Source: Asterias amurensis (Eukaryota; Echinodermata; Asteroidea; Forcipulatida; Asteriidae). Taken from it: a DNA stretch of 64,000 nt. Made by a program: the position numbers and the translations under genes. Location: contig NC_092668.1 of NCBI RefSeq assembly GCF_032118995.1, positions 12,689,501-12,753,500 on the forward strand. The letters run 5' to 3'. Positions 21,402 to 32,932 of the stretch are shown here, piece after piece. The notes under the pieces were generated by a model that did not search any database, was not told the DNA's origin, and saw nothing but the letters and a program-made list of their open reading frames with translations. Each line of letters starts with the position of its first letter. Position 1 is the stretch's first letter.

Positions 21402-24400
21402 ATGGCTTACTCCGTGAGGATTCTCAAGGGGGCGTCCGCTCCGCACTGCCCCATCGTCATCTTCCTCCTCACGCTCCTGATGGTGACACCCTGCCGGACT
21501 TTTGATGCGACGTTTCTGGAGCACCCAGCAGTTGCAGATGCCCTCTCCAACCAGCGCTTCCAGAGGGATGCCTCGATGACCGCGAGGCTGAGAGACTTTG
21601 ACGGGGATTTGGAATTTCTGACCTCTTTTGAACTCGAGAATGAACAGCATTTTGCCCAGAATCTCACTTCCCCGGTGTACATGATGGACCTCTACACCTC
21701 CATGGAGACAGGGGAGGATCGCGTCCATCCATCAGCAGAGGAAATTGAGGCGATCGTCGATTCAGACACAGTCCGGAGTTTTGCTGCTGAAATTAAAGGT
21801 AAGAAACTTTTCTTTCATTCAAACATTTTAGAAGCTTGTTCAGAAATTCAAAATCACTCCTAGCGAACCGGAGCCGAGAGTGAAATTTCAGGGGGCACAT
21901 AACGTGCACACCTGTTTCTAAGGGGCAGTTAAAACTGTGTTTTCACGATTGCATTTTGAGCCTCTTTTGATGGATACTTTTCGTCACACTGTATTTTACT
22001 ATTCTTTTAAGAATATACTTAAGGGTATTTTCATTTAACAAATATTGTTACACAACTGGTTCTTTTCAGGACCACCACAACCCTGCAAAAACAGGTGTTG
22101 CCGCAAACCGTCTATTATAAACTTTAGGTGGAAAGAAAAGTTACAAATTCATCAGCCAAATTCATTTTAATTCAAATCAAAAATTCATACTAATGGCGAA
22201 TATTTCATTGTGTTCTCTGTGGTAAACAACCCTAAACAATTTTGCGTCAGTCACTTGCAAAAAAAGAAAAAAAGAAAAACAAATTGAAAACGTATTATGT
22301 TTCTTTTTTGTTTTTTTTTTTGCACATTTTTGGTTATTGACATTAAATTCTAAAACTTGACCCAATTGTTAAAATTAAAAACCAACAAATTACTCTAAAG
22401 AGAGAGAGCCACCTACTACAACAAAACATTTTGATTTCATTTTGTTTTTATTGTATATACTTTCACGCTTTTTACTCATTCTCAAGTAACTGAAATACTT
22501 CCATCACTTTTAAGATAAGATGAGAAAAAAAAAACCCAGAATTTTCAAAACTGTTGTCAAAATAATGAATTAACTGAGAGAAAACAATGATTTCTAAATT
22601 TGGTTTTATCATTATACCAAAAAGAACATCTACTTCAGAGCATGATTGCAAATTCTCAGCATATTTTTAATTTTTGTTTGTACTTTCCAAACTAAGTCAA
22701 TGCTTTTATAGTTTTTAAGGCATTGCATGGTGAGTTATTCAATTATTTGTCGGTTGGCTGTAACACCACGTTTATATGAATATCTTTGTTTGCTATGTAG
22801 ATTTTGTTATTTTGGGAACAAGTATTGCTTTTGCTTTAATCATGCTATAGTTTTAATGTGCCTGGTTCTTTGTATACAACAGTGACAATGTAGCTCTAAT
22901 TCTAATATCATAAATGGCACCAGGCTGTCTTTTCCTCCAAGCCTCGGTTTGGTTACATTGAATCAAATAGAACAACATCCAAGATGGCCGCACCATGATA
23001 TAGGTCAACGGCGTTTTGTGTACATAGTGTATACATACAAACTCGCCCCTTTGTTCGTCGTGCTATACGGTGATGTACTGTACACGACCACTTGACGTAT
23101 TATGCCAAACTCAAACACCAATTAGGCCGTCTGCAAACTCGCTAAATGATTTCAACCAATAAGACCCATTAGCAGCAGAGGGCTAATTATCCCTTTGCCG
23201 GCACAAACCAAAGGGACCAATCCGTTTTTTGACATCATGTTTTGAGGACTTAATCCTAGAGAAACGTACCCACTTACCTAGAGTGCATGCTAACTCTATA
23301 CATCATTGTTATTTTAAGTGAACGGTCTTAAAAAACCCTCTTGAAGGAAGTCACAAGGGAAATTGATCTAAAATGAAGTCCACTTAGGCACAAGATTATC
23401 CTGAAACTTTATTGACAGATTACAAAGTTGTGCCTCTCAGGCCTAAGTACTTTAAGTCAGCTTATTCTAAATTTCAAGTGTAACTCGTGAAGTGTTACGG
23501 GCTGGTTTTTCTTCGAGTTTTATCGCATAACAAAGTTTTCTTGACTAATGTAAATTACATGAACATTTGGATGGTAGTCTGGGGTTTTTTCAGCAGTATT
23601 TTTCTCTGCTTTGCGGTATCGGGTAGAAAAACAAAGAGCACCTTTTTTTATGCGATAATGTGGAAGCAAAACCAGTCGATTATGCAAAGCACAGAAAATG
23701 ACCGCTGAGCAAAAACAGACTACCAGCCAAACGGTCATGTAATAATACACTGGTCATTGCTGGTTCCTTGCTTGGGTTTGCTCACAACTCTCGGGGAAGG
23801 ACGTGTACTGTAGCTGTCTTAGCAAAACCACTAATTAGTGCGCAACTCTCTAAAAATAAAAGTACACCTTTACCCCATCTTTCCATCCATGAGTCCAATT
23901 CAATTGCATTTCTCATTCACTTAAAAGGATCAGCCAAAGAAACAGTACTCCCAGTTTTGTTATAATTATTGATAAACTAGCAAAAATCCAACAATTATTG
24001 TTACTACATTGTTGACATTAATTCCATCTCGTATATCGAGGATTGATAGTGTACAATAAAATAACTAATGAAATGCTTTTATCTTTTTCAATCTACTTTT
24101 CAGAATCCAACTCAACCTCAGCAGGCAACTTCACCCGGGTGTGGACAGCCAACTTCCGGGTAACTTCCATCAAGGACACAGAGCGAGTGCGCATGGCCGA
24201 ACTTCGAGTCCTCATGGGCCGCACCTTGAGCCAGTCAACCCTAGAGGTCGCCCTTCACCACTGGGCTCCCGCTCCCTGTCCACGTGACCCGAGGCTGTTC
24301 GAGTGCTTCTCGAAGCAGCTTCTCATCTCCCGGATATTGCCGACCCATCGCCACGACGACTACGACGGAAGTGAGGTGTTTGACGTCACGGAGGGATTAC

Positions 24401-25164
24401 GTCACTGGTTCCGTGAGGAAAATTTTCTGCGCGGGAAATACGAACTTGAGATCCGCACAGTGAGTGATGGTGCGGAGAGCTCGGAGGACTCGGTGAACTC
24501 TTTCTCAGACGAAGCAGAGCTCTCTTCGTTTTCATCGCTTTCATCATCTTCAACCTCGTTCTCACTGTTCGACGACGAATCAACCGGCTCTGGTGAGATC
24601 TCACAGGGAGAGGACAGCACCGGTGGACTAGAGGATGTCACGCTGGTAGTCTTTTCACGTGCCCTGCAGCCGGTCAACATCATCCACGACGCTCAGAGCT
24701 CAGTCAAAGTCCGCACTCCACGGGGCGCATCATCACGCAAGAACAAGAAGGAGAAGAAACATCACGACAGCTCAGCAAACAAGGCGGAACAGGAACGACT
24801 AATCCAGGAGAAACTACTACGTGAGATCATAGCTCAGAGCCGGGACGCCGGAACCTGTAGGAGAGTTAAGATGGATGTGGACTTCTACACCAGTGGCTGG
24901 GCCAGCTGGATCGTCTACCCGAAACGATTCAACGCTTACAGGTGCGCCGGGAGATGTGCCGGACCGCTCGGATCGGCGGATAATCCGAGCAACCACGCCA
25001 TTATGCAGAACATGGTGCGGTCGACAGGGAGACCGGACATGGCGCCGGAACCGTGCTGTGTTCCGACTAAGTTATCTGCGTTGAGTATGATCTACCTGGA
25101 GCACGGGAACATTGTTATGAAACATCACGAGGACATGGTGGTTGAGGAATGTGGTTGCCGTTAA
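21402..25164 (+). CDS. nodal: Nodal-family TGF-beta ligand
   Basis: Coding exons 21402-21798 and 24104-25164 (TAA) give 485 residues; the single intron is phase 1. A hydrophobic signal segment spans about residues 18-30. The prodomain follows and has a Ser/Asp/Glu-rich tract at about 253-307. RTPR at 336-339 is the best furin-type site, giving a 146-residue mature chain with a long basic arm. The knot domain starts at Cys384: CRRVKMDVDF, GWASWIVYPKRFNAYRCAGR, NPSNHAIMQ, CCVPTKLSALSMIYLE, HHEDMVVEECGCR. All seven cysteines are present, including the inter-chain one. The HHEDMVVEECGC ending is diagnostic of Nodal rather than BMP or Vg1/Univin. Nodal signals through ALK4/7 and Smad2/3; in echinoderms it sets ectodermal and left-right axes. 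Confidence 0.95.
21799..24103 (+). other. nodal intron 1
   Basis: A 2.3-kb AT-rich intron, low in MITEs compared with the other long introns. It contains one repeat fragment (about 22850-23015) shared with the element at 26660-26833. I saw no other gene in it. First introns of nodal genes in other animals can hold enhancers; no site is claimed here. Confidence 0.5.
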
Positions 25165-25188
25165 GAAACTTTTGGTTCATGTTTTCTT

Positions 25189-25340
25189 AAAGGTTCTATA
25201 TGAGCACGTTTAGTAATGTCAAAGACCAGTAATGTATTCTCACTTGGTGTATCCCAACATGCATGAAAGTAAACATTTGTGAAAAATGTTGACTCAATAA
25301 GTTGCAAGAGAATAATGGAAGAAAACAAATTCATAGAAAA
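25189..25340 (+). repeat. Decayed family-A MITE arm downstream of nodal
   Basis: TTAAAGG, then TGTCAAAGACCAG, TCACTTGGTGTATCCCAACA and GTTGCAAGAGAATAATGGAA follow the order of a family-A right-hand arm. It is degenerate and probably lies in the nodal 3' UTR. Confidence 0.6.
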
Positions 25341-25524
25341 AAATTCTGGTACGAACTTTAGTTTCTACGATAAGCTTTCAGACTAAACAATTTGACAATG
25401 ATGATTATTGTTATCCTTTTCCACCCTGTATAATACCTTTAAAAGTTCTGCAAATAACTTATTTAAATTTGATTTTTTTTATGAGCAAAAAAGACTACTA
25501 ATGATAATACATTAAATTTGAAAA

Positions 25525-25562
25525 AATAAACCAAACAATAATAATTTTGAATTTCCAATAAA
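25525..25562 (+). terminator. Candidate nodal polyadenylation signals
   Basis: AATAAA occurs at 25525-25530 and again at 25557-25562, about 360-400 bp after the stop. In AT-rich sequence such motifs are common, so the assignment is tentative. Confidence 0.35.
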
Positions 25563-26659
25563 GATATGATTACTAACCTTATTATTCAAAATTGAATTTT
25601 GATTATTGTAAATTGAAACATTGATAAACAAAAGGTTTCCCTTAAATTCTATATAGTTATAAATGAATTTGTTATCAGATGTATCTGTCATCACAGTTTT
25701 CCGATTAAAATCTCTCGGCATGTGCCAACCAATATTGTAAAAATGTAATATATCCGAAAAGAGTAATTATGTATGATAAATAATAATGTGATTTTTTTCA
25801 GAATTGATATGAGTGATCGAGTTATTAAATAATGTTAAAAGTTACAACTTGTGTCGACTTTATTTCATTTAAGCCATATCGTTTCTGTTACTCGGGGGGG
25901 GGGGGGCGTCAGATACCGCGGTTCAGAAGATAGTAAACATTAAGTTGTATGCCTATACAATTTTTAGTTACAAAGAGTGACCTAGTGCATTCCATGGCTT
26001 CTATGGCAGGCAAGATACTACACTGCCCCAAAACAGGGGTGTTAAAAACTACATCACGGGTGTTGTCACATTAGTACAGCACAGGCGCTAAATCACATAT
26101 TAATTGAAGTGAAGGAAAAAATATGCACATTTTAATCCGAGTCTTTGATTATTAAAGTGACTTATATTGTATCTTCCTTTATAAATTTGGCAAACAAGTC
26201 ATGATTGGTTGAGAAAGTTTGATGTCTAGAGTGACCAAACTGGTCCCCTCTCTTTATCAAGACAGGTCTTATAAAACCGGTTCAATGATGCAATGATTTA
26301 GTTTTGATAAAAGGTGCTGTGACTTTAAGCTTTTCGTCCTATTTGTGTTTACGATTAGTCGGAGGTGATGTAGTTTGTCAGCTTGCACTTTCGAGCATGT
26401 ACGCAGCGTCTGCGTAATATTTGTCCGCCATTGTTTTGTCCGTTGCATGTACATGTAAATTTACTACAAATCTCCATGTGAAATGAATGCGAGGTCAAAG
26501 GTACATCTGGCAGCATCCGGTCATCTTTTGTTGATACACCGCAGCGACGGGTTTTGCACTGTAACACACCCAATTCCGGTCTCGAGTGCAGACTACGTTT
26601 CTATAACGCCGTTATATACACCTCGCCCCTCGCAACGTAGTCTCATACTCAAGCCATGA

Positions 26660-26833
26660 ATAGACCTTTATCACGCTGTCACCATCTTAGTCGTGTTCCC
26701 TGTTTTCATGAATGCTAACATTCATTGCACAAACATGGCACCAGACTATTATTTCGTCCAGCCTCAGTTTGGTTACAATGATATGGAATGGAGTAAAATC
26801 AAGATGGCCACACCGTGATAAAGGTCTAATGGC
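26660..26833. mobile_element. MITE with TAGACCTTTATCAC termini
   Basis: TAGACCTTTATCACGCTGTC at the left pairs with CACACCGTGATAAAGGTCTA at the right. The interior includes GCCTCAGTTTGGTTACAATG and AATCAAGATGGCCAC. A diverged relative of its right part lies in the nodal intron at about 22943-23012. Confidence 0.75.
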
Positions 26834-27930
26834 AGTTTACAGTATAAAACCCCTCACTGCTGTAAAAAAAAAAAAAAAATATGCATTCCACAGGCTGGTA
26901 TAACATGGCGTGCCTCGAAGTGTGACGCCAGACGTTTAGCCTCTGTTTGTTTAAACCGATGTAAAGGTCGTTGTGAAACAATTATGAACTTGTGTTAACT
27001 GTTTAATTAGTCCGGTTCAAGTGTCTGAATCCAAAGTGCAAGCATTACAATCGGTACTGAGTGTATAAAGTGTAGAGGTTTATTTATGTAGTATTGGATT
27101 CACACACGCGGTCACAATATGGCGTCTACTGTTGCCAGGGCCCTCTATATGAGACCGTATTTATCTATTATCCATTATGATGTTTGGAGAGTTTGGAGTG
27201 GACTTTAAAAGCTATTAATTACTGGCAAATATGGGAGGGAATAGGCTATGAATTGGCCACGTGATAGTCAAAGGTAGGAATAGTTTATTTTTTAGGGAAG
27301 GTTGATTTTCAATGTTCAAAATGCGACACGACACGTAATAGAGATTACATTGCGTTGTCGGTTTTTCTCCCCCAGTATTCTGTTTAACCTTGGTTTAACT
27401 CATAAAACTGAAATGTTTACTTTACTCGGAGAGCGTTCGTTTCGTTACAAGTAGTTTATGTGTTGATGATCAACCAATATTTTAAAACGAGCTGTGTAAA
27501 TCACAGCAACTCCTAAACGTCAGTTGTGCTTTTCGCCTTAAAGCCTCAGTCTTCATTTTCGAGTTTTTCCTGCCGGCGAGCGGTTTACACATCCAGGGGT
27601 GAGTGTTGATACAAAACAGCTTATAAATTAAGCTGAGAGATTTGAATCTGTGTTCTTTTCTTTGTTACCATTTTTCAGCTGTGAAGTTTCAAATATTGAC
27701 CTTATTATGAACTAAGTTCTGAAACGTGAATTCTCATCAAACTATAGCGTACTTGCAAACTTGTCCACGTAATTTGGTAATTTTTTTTATGAAAAGATGA
27801 CAATTTAGTTTCCTCGATGGTGTAAATTTTTGAAGCTAGAAAAAGAGTTGCCGCAAAATGTTTGTCATTTTGGTTTAGGTTGTTATTACGGGACCATACT
27901 AGAGTGGTTTAGTTCATTGGTCTCGAAAAT
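26834..27930. other. Intergenic spacer before the OAS-like gene
   Basis: No coding sequence recognised. A poly-A run occurs at about 26862-26879. The right part presumably contains the promoter and 5' UTR of the OAS-like gene, but I can point to no TATA box. Confidence 0.4.
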
Positions 27931-27934
27931 GTGA

Positions 27935-27990
27935 GAATGTAAACAATGGAAGTTGACCTGGTAAGTCTGCTGCCACCTAGCGTTTCAAAG
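27935..27990 (+). repeat. MITE fragment supplying a candidate 5' splice site
   Basis: GTAAACAATGG...CCTGGTAAGTCTGCTGCC matches half of the palindrome at 43785-43923 and pieces at 32330 and 57395. It lies 52-107 bp upstream of the OAS-like coding exon. GTAAGT at 27961 is a consensus donor, and TTATTTACAG ending at 28041 is a good acceptor. Confidence 0.6.
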
Positions 27991-28048
27991 TATCTTGGTG
28001 CGCCTATACCGGCTAACTATCTTTTACTGACTTATTTACAGTAGGACA

Positions 28049-30534
28049 ATGACCAGCGAGGCCTCCCCGTGGGAGTTGACTCCCAAGAGTCTGACGTCAT
28101 TCGTGTCCACCCATCTACGCCACGGGGACCATTTTGCAGACGAGGTTGCACAGGTGCTTCGCAACCTCGTTCTTTACATTACGAAACAGGCATCGTACTC
28201 TATTGCCAGGACCTCCGTGGTAAGGAATTATGGTTCTCTAAAGTGTAATGACCAGGGGAGTCATATTCATTGATATCCCAAACTGGACTGTTCCACATGA
28301 TCTAAAAGGGGTGTTTAGGTGGCAAAAACTATTAGCACATAAGTATCCCATGTCCATTTATACAGACTTACCTATAGATCCAACCCTTTGATAAGTGGAG
28401 CCGTCTGTTCTTTGTATACAGCAGGCTTATTTGACATTGTGTTAATTGAATCATTCCTTCTTCGGCAGAGTGGTGACCTCGTTTCGGGAACGACCTCGAC
28501 ACAAGAGGATGCCGAGTTCCAACTTTCCCTCTACCTGTCAGATTTCCGGAGTATCGGAGACTACCGTAAGGGAATCCAGGCTGTACTGGCTCAAACAAGG
28601 GATCTCCTGAAGGCCGGAGGCGTACATGACGCGGTGAAACTGCGGGGGCAGGAGAGCCTAAAGGACGGGGCAGTTCAAGTCAGGATCATGGTCAATAACG
28701 AGTGGTATGACGGAACGGTCATGCCGGCTGTGGACCTCATCGGAGCGAATCCAAGTAAATGTGAGTCTGACTTTACATTGTTTCATTACAAAGACATCAT
28801 TTCGTACACCAGTAAATAGTCGTTGATTTGGAACAAAGACACATTTTGACTTGAAAGGGATTGGAACCTGCGACGTCCAGACGTCAAAGAGCGTCAATCC
28901 TGGTTAGTTCTGAACCACTGCCACATGCATGTCATGTTATGCTCCAGCCAAACATGGCGGCGTAGCACAGGCTACGTGACGTCACTCATAACAACCAATA
29001 ACTTGAGCAAGTCCCACATCATGACACATGGGGTAAAATTTGAATTATATTTCAACTCCTCCTGAAGACGAGCCGAGTATACTGTCGAGACCACATGGGC
29101 TATTTTCAGAGCCAACAATCCCACAAAAGAGATACATGGGTGAACCCGCAAGTTTACTATTAATTTCTAGTCTCTTCCTATATCCTTTCATTTCAACAGC
29201 TGTTAAAGAAACAATGTACCGCCAGTTTATGCAGGACACGGATAAGCTTCCCTACCAGGCAACATTGAGTGACATCCGCCATCGTTTCAACCAAAGCCTT
29301 CCCCAAAATGTAAAAGATTTGATTCTGATGGTCAAATACTGGAGGCGGAACTGGCTCAGACTTCGAAGGGATAAACCCAACGGTCGGTTCTTCGAGTTGT
29401 TCGTTGTCCACTGTTGGGAGGGGAGTGGTGCTGGGGAGGGGTTCGGGCTTGCTGCCGGGCTGAAGGAGGTTCTACTCCTGCTGAGTGACTGGAAGAATAT
29501 CAAGATCACCTGGGATGAGAGTGAACGGCGGGCCTACCCGAGACGAGTATCCGATGAAAAATGGCGAAAGATTCTTGCAAGGTTTTTAATTTTGTTTTTT
29601 TTACACAAATTACTAATGAGCAGGAAAAATTCACATGTTTTGAAGGTGTTCAAAATATTGTTTTTCGAAAGCTCACAAGGGTAAGGGGTGAACTCAATAA
29701 ATCCATGCTATAATGTGCATAGTACAAATGAGTGGAAATAGCTGTCTGTCCCAGTAAAAAAACTCTGAGATCTACCCCTTTTTTTTTTTTTTTTTTTTTT
29801 TAGATATGCAGAATGGTCCAAAGTCTTGGATATCAATGAATAATATGACTCCCCATGTCATTATACTTTTGAGCACGGCTTAGTCATCAAATTGAGAACA
29901 TAATGGTTTAATGGTACAAAATGTTTTAAATTAACAAACCACATCGTTGTGGTACCCGCTGCCAAAAACATAGGATTCGAACTGCCTCTAGCAACCGGGC
30001 AAACCTCGGTAGTCTAGTTGGTAAAGACACTGCTCTAGAATTGCAAGGGTCGTGGGTTCGAATCCCACCCGAGTAACATGACTGTGATATTTGTTCACAG
30101 GACTCGAGAAAGTACTGAGTATACAGTGCTAACATACATCGGTGTATGGGTAAAAACCATAAAATTAATACACATTAACAATAATAGTAACAATTTGAGA
30201 CCCGTCCCCTTATGGATATGTGGAATGGTCCAGTCTAGCGTGTAAAGGAATATGACTCCACAAACTCATTACACTTTGGAGGAATGGCTTTACTTGTACA
30301 GTCCATCCCCATCACATTTTTCATTTTTTAAGTAACCATAATGGCTGTGTGTTTTTATTATTTAATTTGTATAGCAAAGACTACGACGAGCCGTTTGCTT
30401 TGGACCCCATTGACCCCTACCCTGAATACTGTGAAGGTGTCAAGATATTCACGTGGGACGATATTTCACGCACTGTGCGGGAAACGCTCCTGGAGCCATT
30501 ATTCCAAGCCCTGCCAGCAGACTCAAAATGGTGA
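28049..30534 (+). CDS. 2'-5'-oligoadenylate synthetase-like protein, catalytic motif degenerate
   Basis: Coding exons 28049-28219, 28469-28754 (or 28760; two in-phase donors), 29200-29581 and 30375-30534 give about 332-334 residues, close to OAS1's 346 core. Matches to OAS: PKSLTSFVSTHLRHG at the N-terminus; NVKDLILMVKYWRRN, FFELFVVHCWEGSGAGEGF, LLLSDWKNIKITWDE; and ALDPIDPYPE near the end (OAS has LDPADPT). OAS enzymes are dsRNA-activated nucleotidyltransferases making 2-5A for RNase L in vertebrates. Here the P-loop region reads SGDLVSGTTSTQEDAEFQLS, where active OAS has GGSSGKGT and a DAD pair. The third aspartate region reads TVMPAVD, where OAS has FDVLPAFD. I infer loss of at least two of three metal-binding aspartates, as in OASL-like pseudoenzymes. 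Exon 2's AG acceptor is clear, so mis-splicing is an unlikely explanation. Confidence 0.85.
29995..30172 (+). mobile_element. tRNA-derived SINE
   Basis: An A-box-like TAGTCTAGTTGGTAAAG and a B box GGGTTCGAATCCC lie 40 bp apart. A tail follows with GTGATATTTGTTCACAGG, GAAAGTACTGAGTATAC and ACATCGGTGTATGGGTAAAA. It lies in the last intron of the OAS-like gene. A second copy of the same body is at 43258-43395. Confidence 0.75.
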
Positions 30535-30580
30535 CAACAAGAAGAGATGGGTTTTGATTCAAGGATCGAAATTGGAGGAA

Positions 30581-30586
30581 AATAAA
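30581..30586 (+). terminator. Polyadenylation signal of the OAS-like gene
   Basis: AATAAA 47 bp after the TGA, suitably placed for a short 3' UTR. Confidence 0.45.
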
Positions 30587-31367
30587 GGGAGAGGATGCAT
30601 CTGGAAATTACTCCTCCGACTTATATAAATTTTATTACAAATTGTGTATGGACAGGACCGCTTCGGATTATTTTGTTTAAAAACAACCCCCTGAGAACGG
30701 ACAGTTTAAGAAGAGGATATCATTTTGTTTCATCTCAAAATTCGAATCTGTATCAGACATCTGAAAGAACACAATGTTTTAAAATGCATCATGATGGTTC
30801 TTGTTTTCTTTCATTAATAACTTATTGCAATTTCGATGATCAATTGGGCCCAGAATATCACAGGTTTGCAGTATGTTATGCATACAAGTGTTGGTATAGG
30901 CCAACACCAAGAAAGGATAAAAATCTTTGACATTCACCGAAATAAATGTCATAATAAATTGCAATCGATAAACACTAAAAGTGTTTTTCTCAATTATGAA
31001 TACAAATCAGGCCCTGCATGTCTTTCGCCCTTTGATTGAACTCAGCCCTTCGAGTTATGAATATTCAATATGCATGAATTCAGCTCTGCTTTCATTGGTT
31101 GTTGAACGCCCTGGAGACTCTTCTGTGTTTTTAGTTGGCCACTCTCCAACAAAGGGGTACTAATTGCGCCTATATTGTTCATTAAAATGATGGCTGGTCG
31201 TTTCAACGAGTCCTTTCCAATTCAAGGACTCGATCAACAGCGCAGCGATGAAAACTGAATCCCACAAAATTCTGATTCAATTTGAATGCATTTGATGCTG
31301 AAACTGTTCACTGTTTATGATAAACTGTGTAAGTTAGTTCACCAATCCTCAATCAGCATTGTACACC

Positions 31368-32105
31368 ATGAAACTACTCATGTGCCTTGTATTCGTGTGG
31401 AAGATTGTAGACACTTTACAGTCAGCTCAACTTTCATGCGCAAGGCTGCAGCAACCCCATCTTTGGAAGCAACATGGCGGTTCGTGCTACCTGTTTCTGG
31501 ACGCGAGGATAGCTCGCGGGCCCGCCATGGATTTCTGCCGGTCAAAGTGTGCCGAGTTATCAACCCCGACTACTGAACTAGAGAATGAACTAATATGGCG
31601 CTTGTTTAAAGACGGGGTCGATCCAGATTTTAACTACAGCAAGAGAATGTGGCTTGGGTGTAACAACACCAACGGAGCATGGGTGTGTCTGGGGGATACA
31701 CCCGAGATAAAATACCGCAATTGGTTGGATGGTGTTGAACCCTCTACTGAAAATGCGTGCACGGTAATGAGGCACACGGACGGGACATGGGAAGGGCCGC
31801 AATGCGATGTAAAATACCCCAAATTCACACTCTGCAAGACACCGGCTACTGGTGAACCAATCTCACCCATAACTCTTAGATGTACCTCGATGCCTAAACC
31901 TAGCGGACTCTGCCCCGACCCGATCCACACCGTGAAAGTAACGAGCCCAATGCAGTGTTGCCTGGCGTGCGCAAAGGAGTGTAGCTGCCGTTCTTTCAGC
32001 CTAACCAACACCCTGGACTGCCAGATGAACCCGGGTAAGATCAACGGTGCGATTACTACCTTGAGAAATCAGACGTCGTGTGAATACTACGAGTATGAGA
32101 TGTGA
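31368..32105 (+). CDS. Secreted C-type-lectin-like/PAN-like protein, copy 1
   Basis: Intronless, 245 residues from the ATG of MKLLMCLVFVWKIVDTLQS, a signal peptide; an earlier TTG is not a likely start. Residues about 25-160 form a C-type-lectin-like domain: SCYLFLDARIARGPAMDFC, then MWLGCNNTNGAWVCLG, KYRNWLDG, and CTVMRHTDGTWEGPQCDV. The EPN/QPD and WND calcium-sugar motifs are absent, so canonical carbohydrate binding is doubtful. The rest (from LRCTSMPKPSGLC) is a cysteine-rich PAN/apple-like domain with SPMQCCLACAKECSCRSFSL and CQMNPGKING. Its neighbour at 33604 is a close tandem paralogue. Likely a secreted recognition or adhesive protein; the exact ligand cannot be read from sequence. 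Confidence 0.88.
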   Translation: MKLLMCLVFVWKIVDTLQSAQLSCARLQQPHLWKQHGGSCYLFLDARIARGPAMDFCRSKCAELSTPTTELENELIWRLFKDGVDPDFNYSKRMWLGCNNTNGAWVCLGDTPEIKYRNWLDGVEPSTENACTVMRHTDGTWEGPQCDVKYPKFTLCKTPATGEPISPITLRCTSMPKPSGLCPDPIHTVKVTSPMQCCLACAKECSCRSFSLTNTLDCQMNPGKINGAITTLRNQTSCEYYEYEM

Positions 32106-32699
32106 GGTTTATTCATCAGTTGAAAATTTGACTTTAATTGAAATCATTGCCGAATAACTGTATGTATATTAAGACAGTGAGAGTAAACATATTGCGATCG
32201 TGGCATTCCGAGCATGTTTACTGCACAACGTTGGGAGGCGTTTGGTCGGTCCTTTTTGAAAGTTCTTGTCAGTATGCGCGTGCTCAGATGATCTACACGC
32301 GCAATACTGAGCATGCGCCGAAAAAGGGCAGTTATGTCTGCTGCCACCAGCGTTTCAAAAGTCTCTCATTAAACGGGTTGGTAGAAACTTGTGGTCGTGC
32401 TTCTTGTTATGTAACCATTATTTTGACAATCAGAACCCTTTCATCATTTACTGCAATTGTTATATTAAACTATGAGTATGATGGCTTTTATCAAAACACC
32501 CAACTTCAAGGTTTCTTTTTATGTGATGGAAACATTTTAATGAATCTGCTACATCTTCTGTCTCTAACGAACACTTGAAGACGACTTAAAAGGAGAGTTT
32601 GAATCTGATAAAAGTACTCCAAAAGATTCTGGCCATTAAAACTTCCTAGGTAAGGAGCATTAAGGAGTGATCGACAGTATAAAATACATCATTAGAAAT
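32106..32699. other. Spacer between lectin-like genes
   Basis: No gene supported. Part of it (32255-32360) holds palindromic AGTATGCGCGTGCTCAG / CTGAGCATGCGCCG and TCTGCTGCCACCAGCG, related to the 43785-43923 MITE. Confidence 0.45.
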
Positions 32700-32932
32700 T
32701 ACCCTCATTAATGAACTAACACGGCACGCCATTTTGTGGAGTCAAATTTTTGACTCCACAAAAAGGCCGACCTTGTTAGTTCGCAAAATAAAACTTAAAC
32801 CCACGCAATTTCGAGGCATGTATGATTACTACTTTGATTAACATCTTTCTAACCATATGCACTTCATAACAAACGGTTTCAAAGTGAATGCTTTTCACAG
32901 ACAAACTCGCCCGATCCAAGACAGTCCCTTAA
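32700..32932. mobile_element. MITE, family B, truncated
   Basis: Keeps the central turn GAGTCAAATTTTTGACTC near 32741 and the right arm ending CCGATCCAAGACAGTCCC plus TTAA. Most of the left arm is gone. A right-end fragment of family A (ACCAACGGTGTACACTGCC) follows at about 33040-33095. Confidence 0.75.

Noticed and set aside
30003-30075. tRNA gene
   Set aside because: A and B boxes are present, but acceptor-stem pairing is poor and the sequence continues into a tail shared with another copy, so it is a SINE.
31286-31576. Alternative-frame protein over lectin copy 1
   Set aside because: Shadow frame of the real lectin-like gene.
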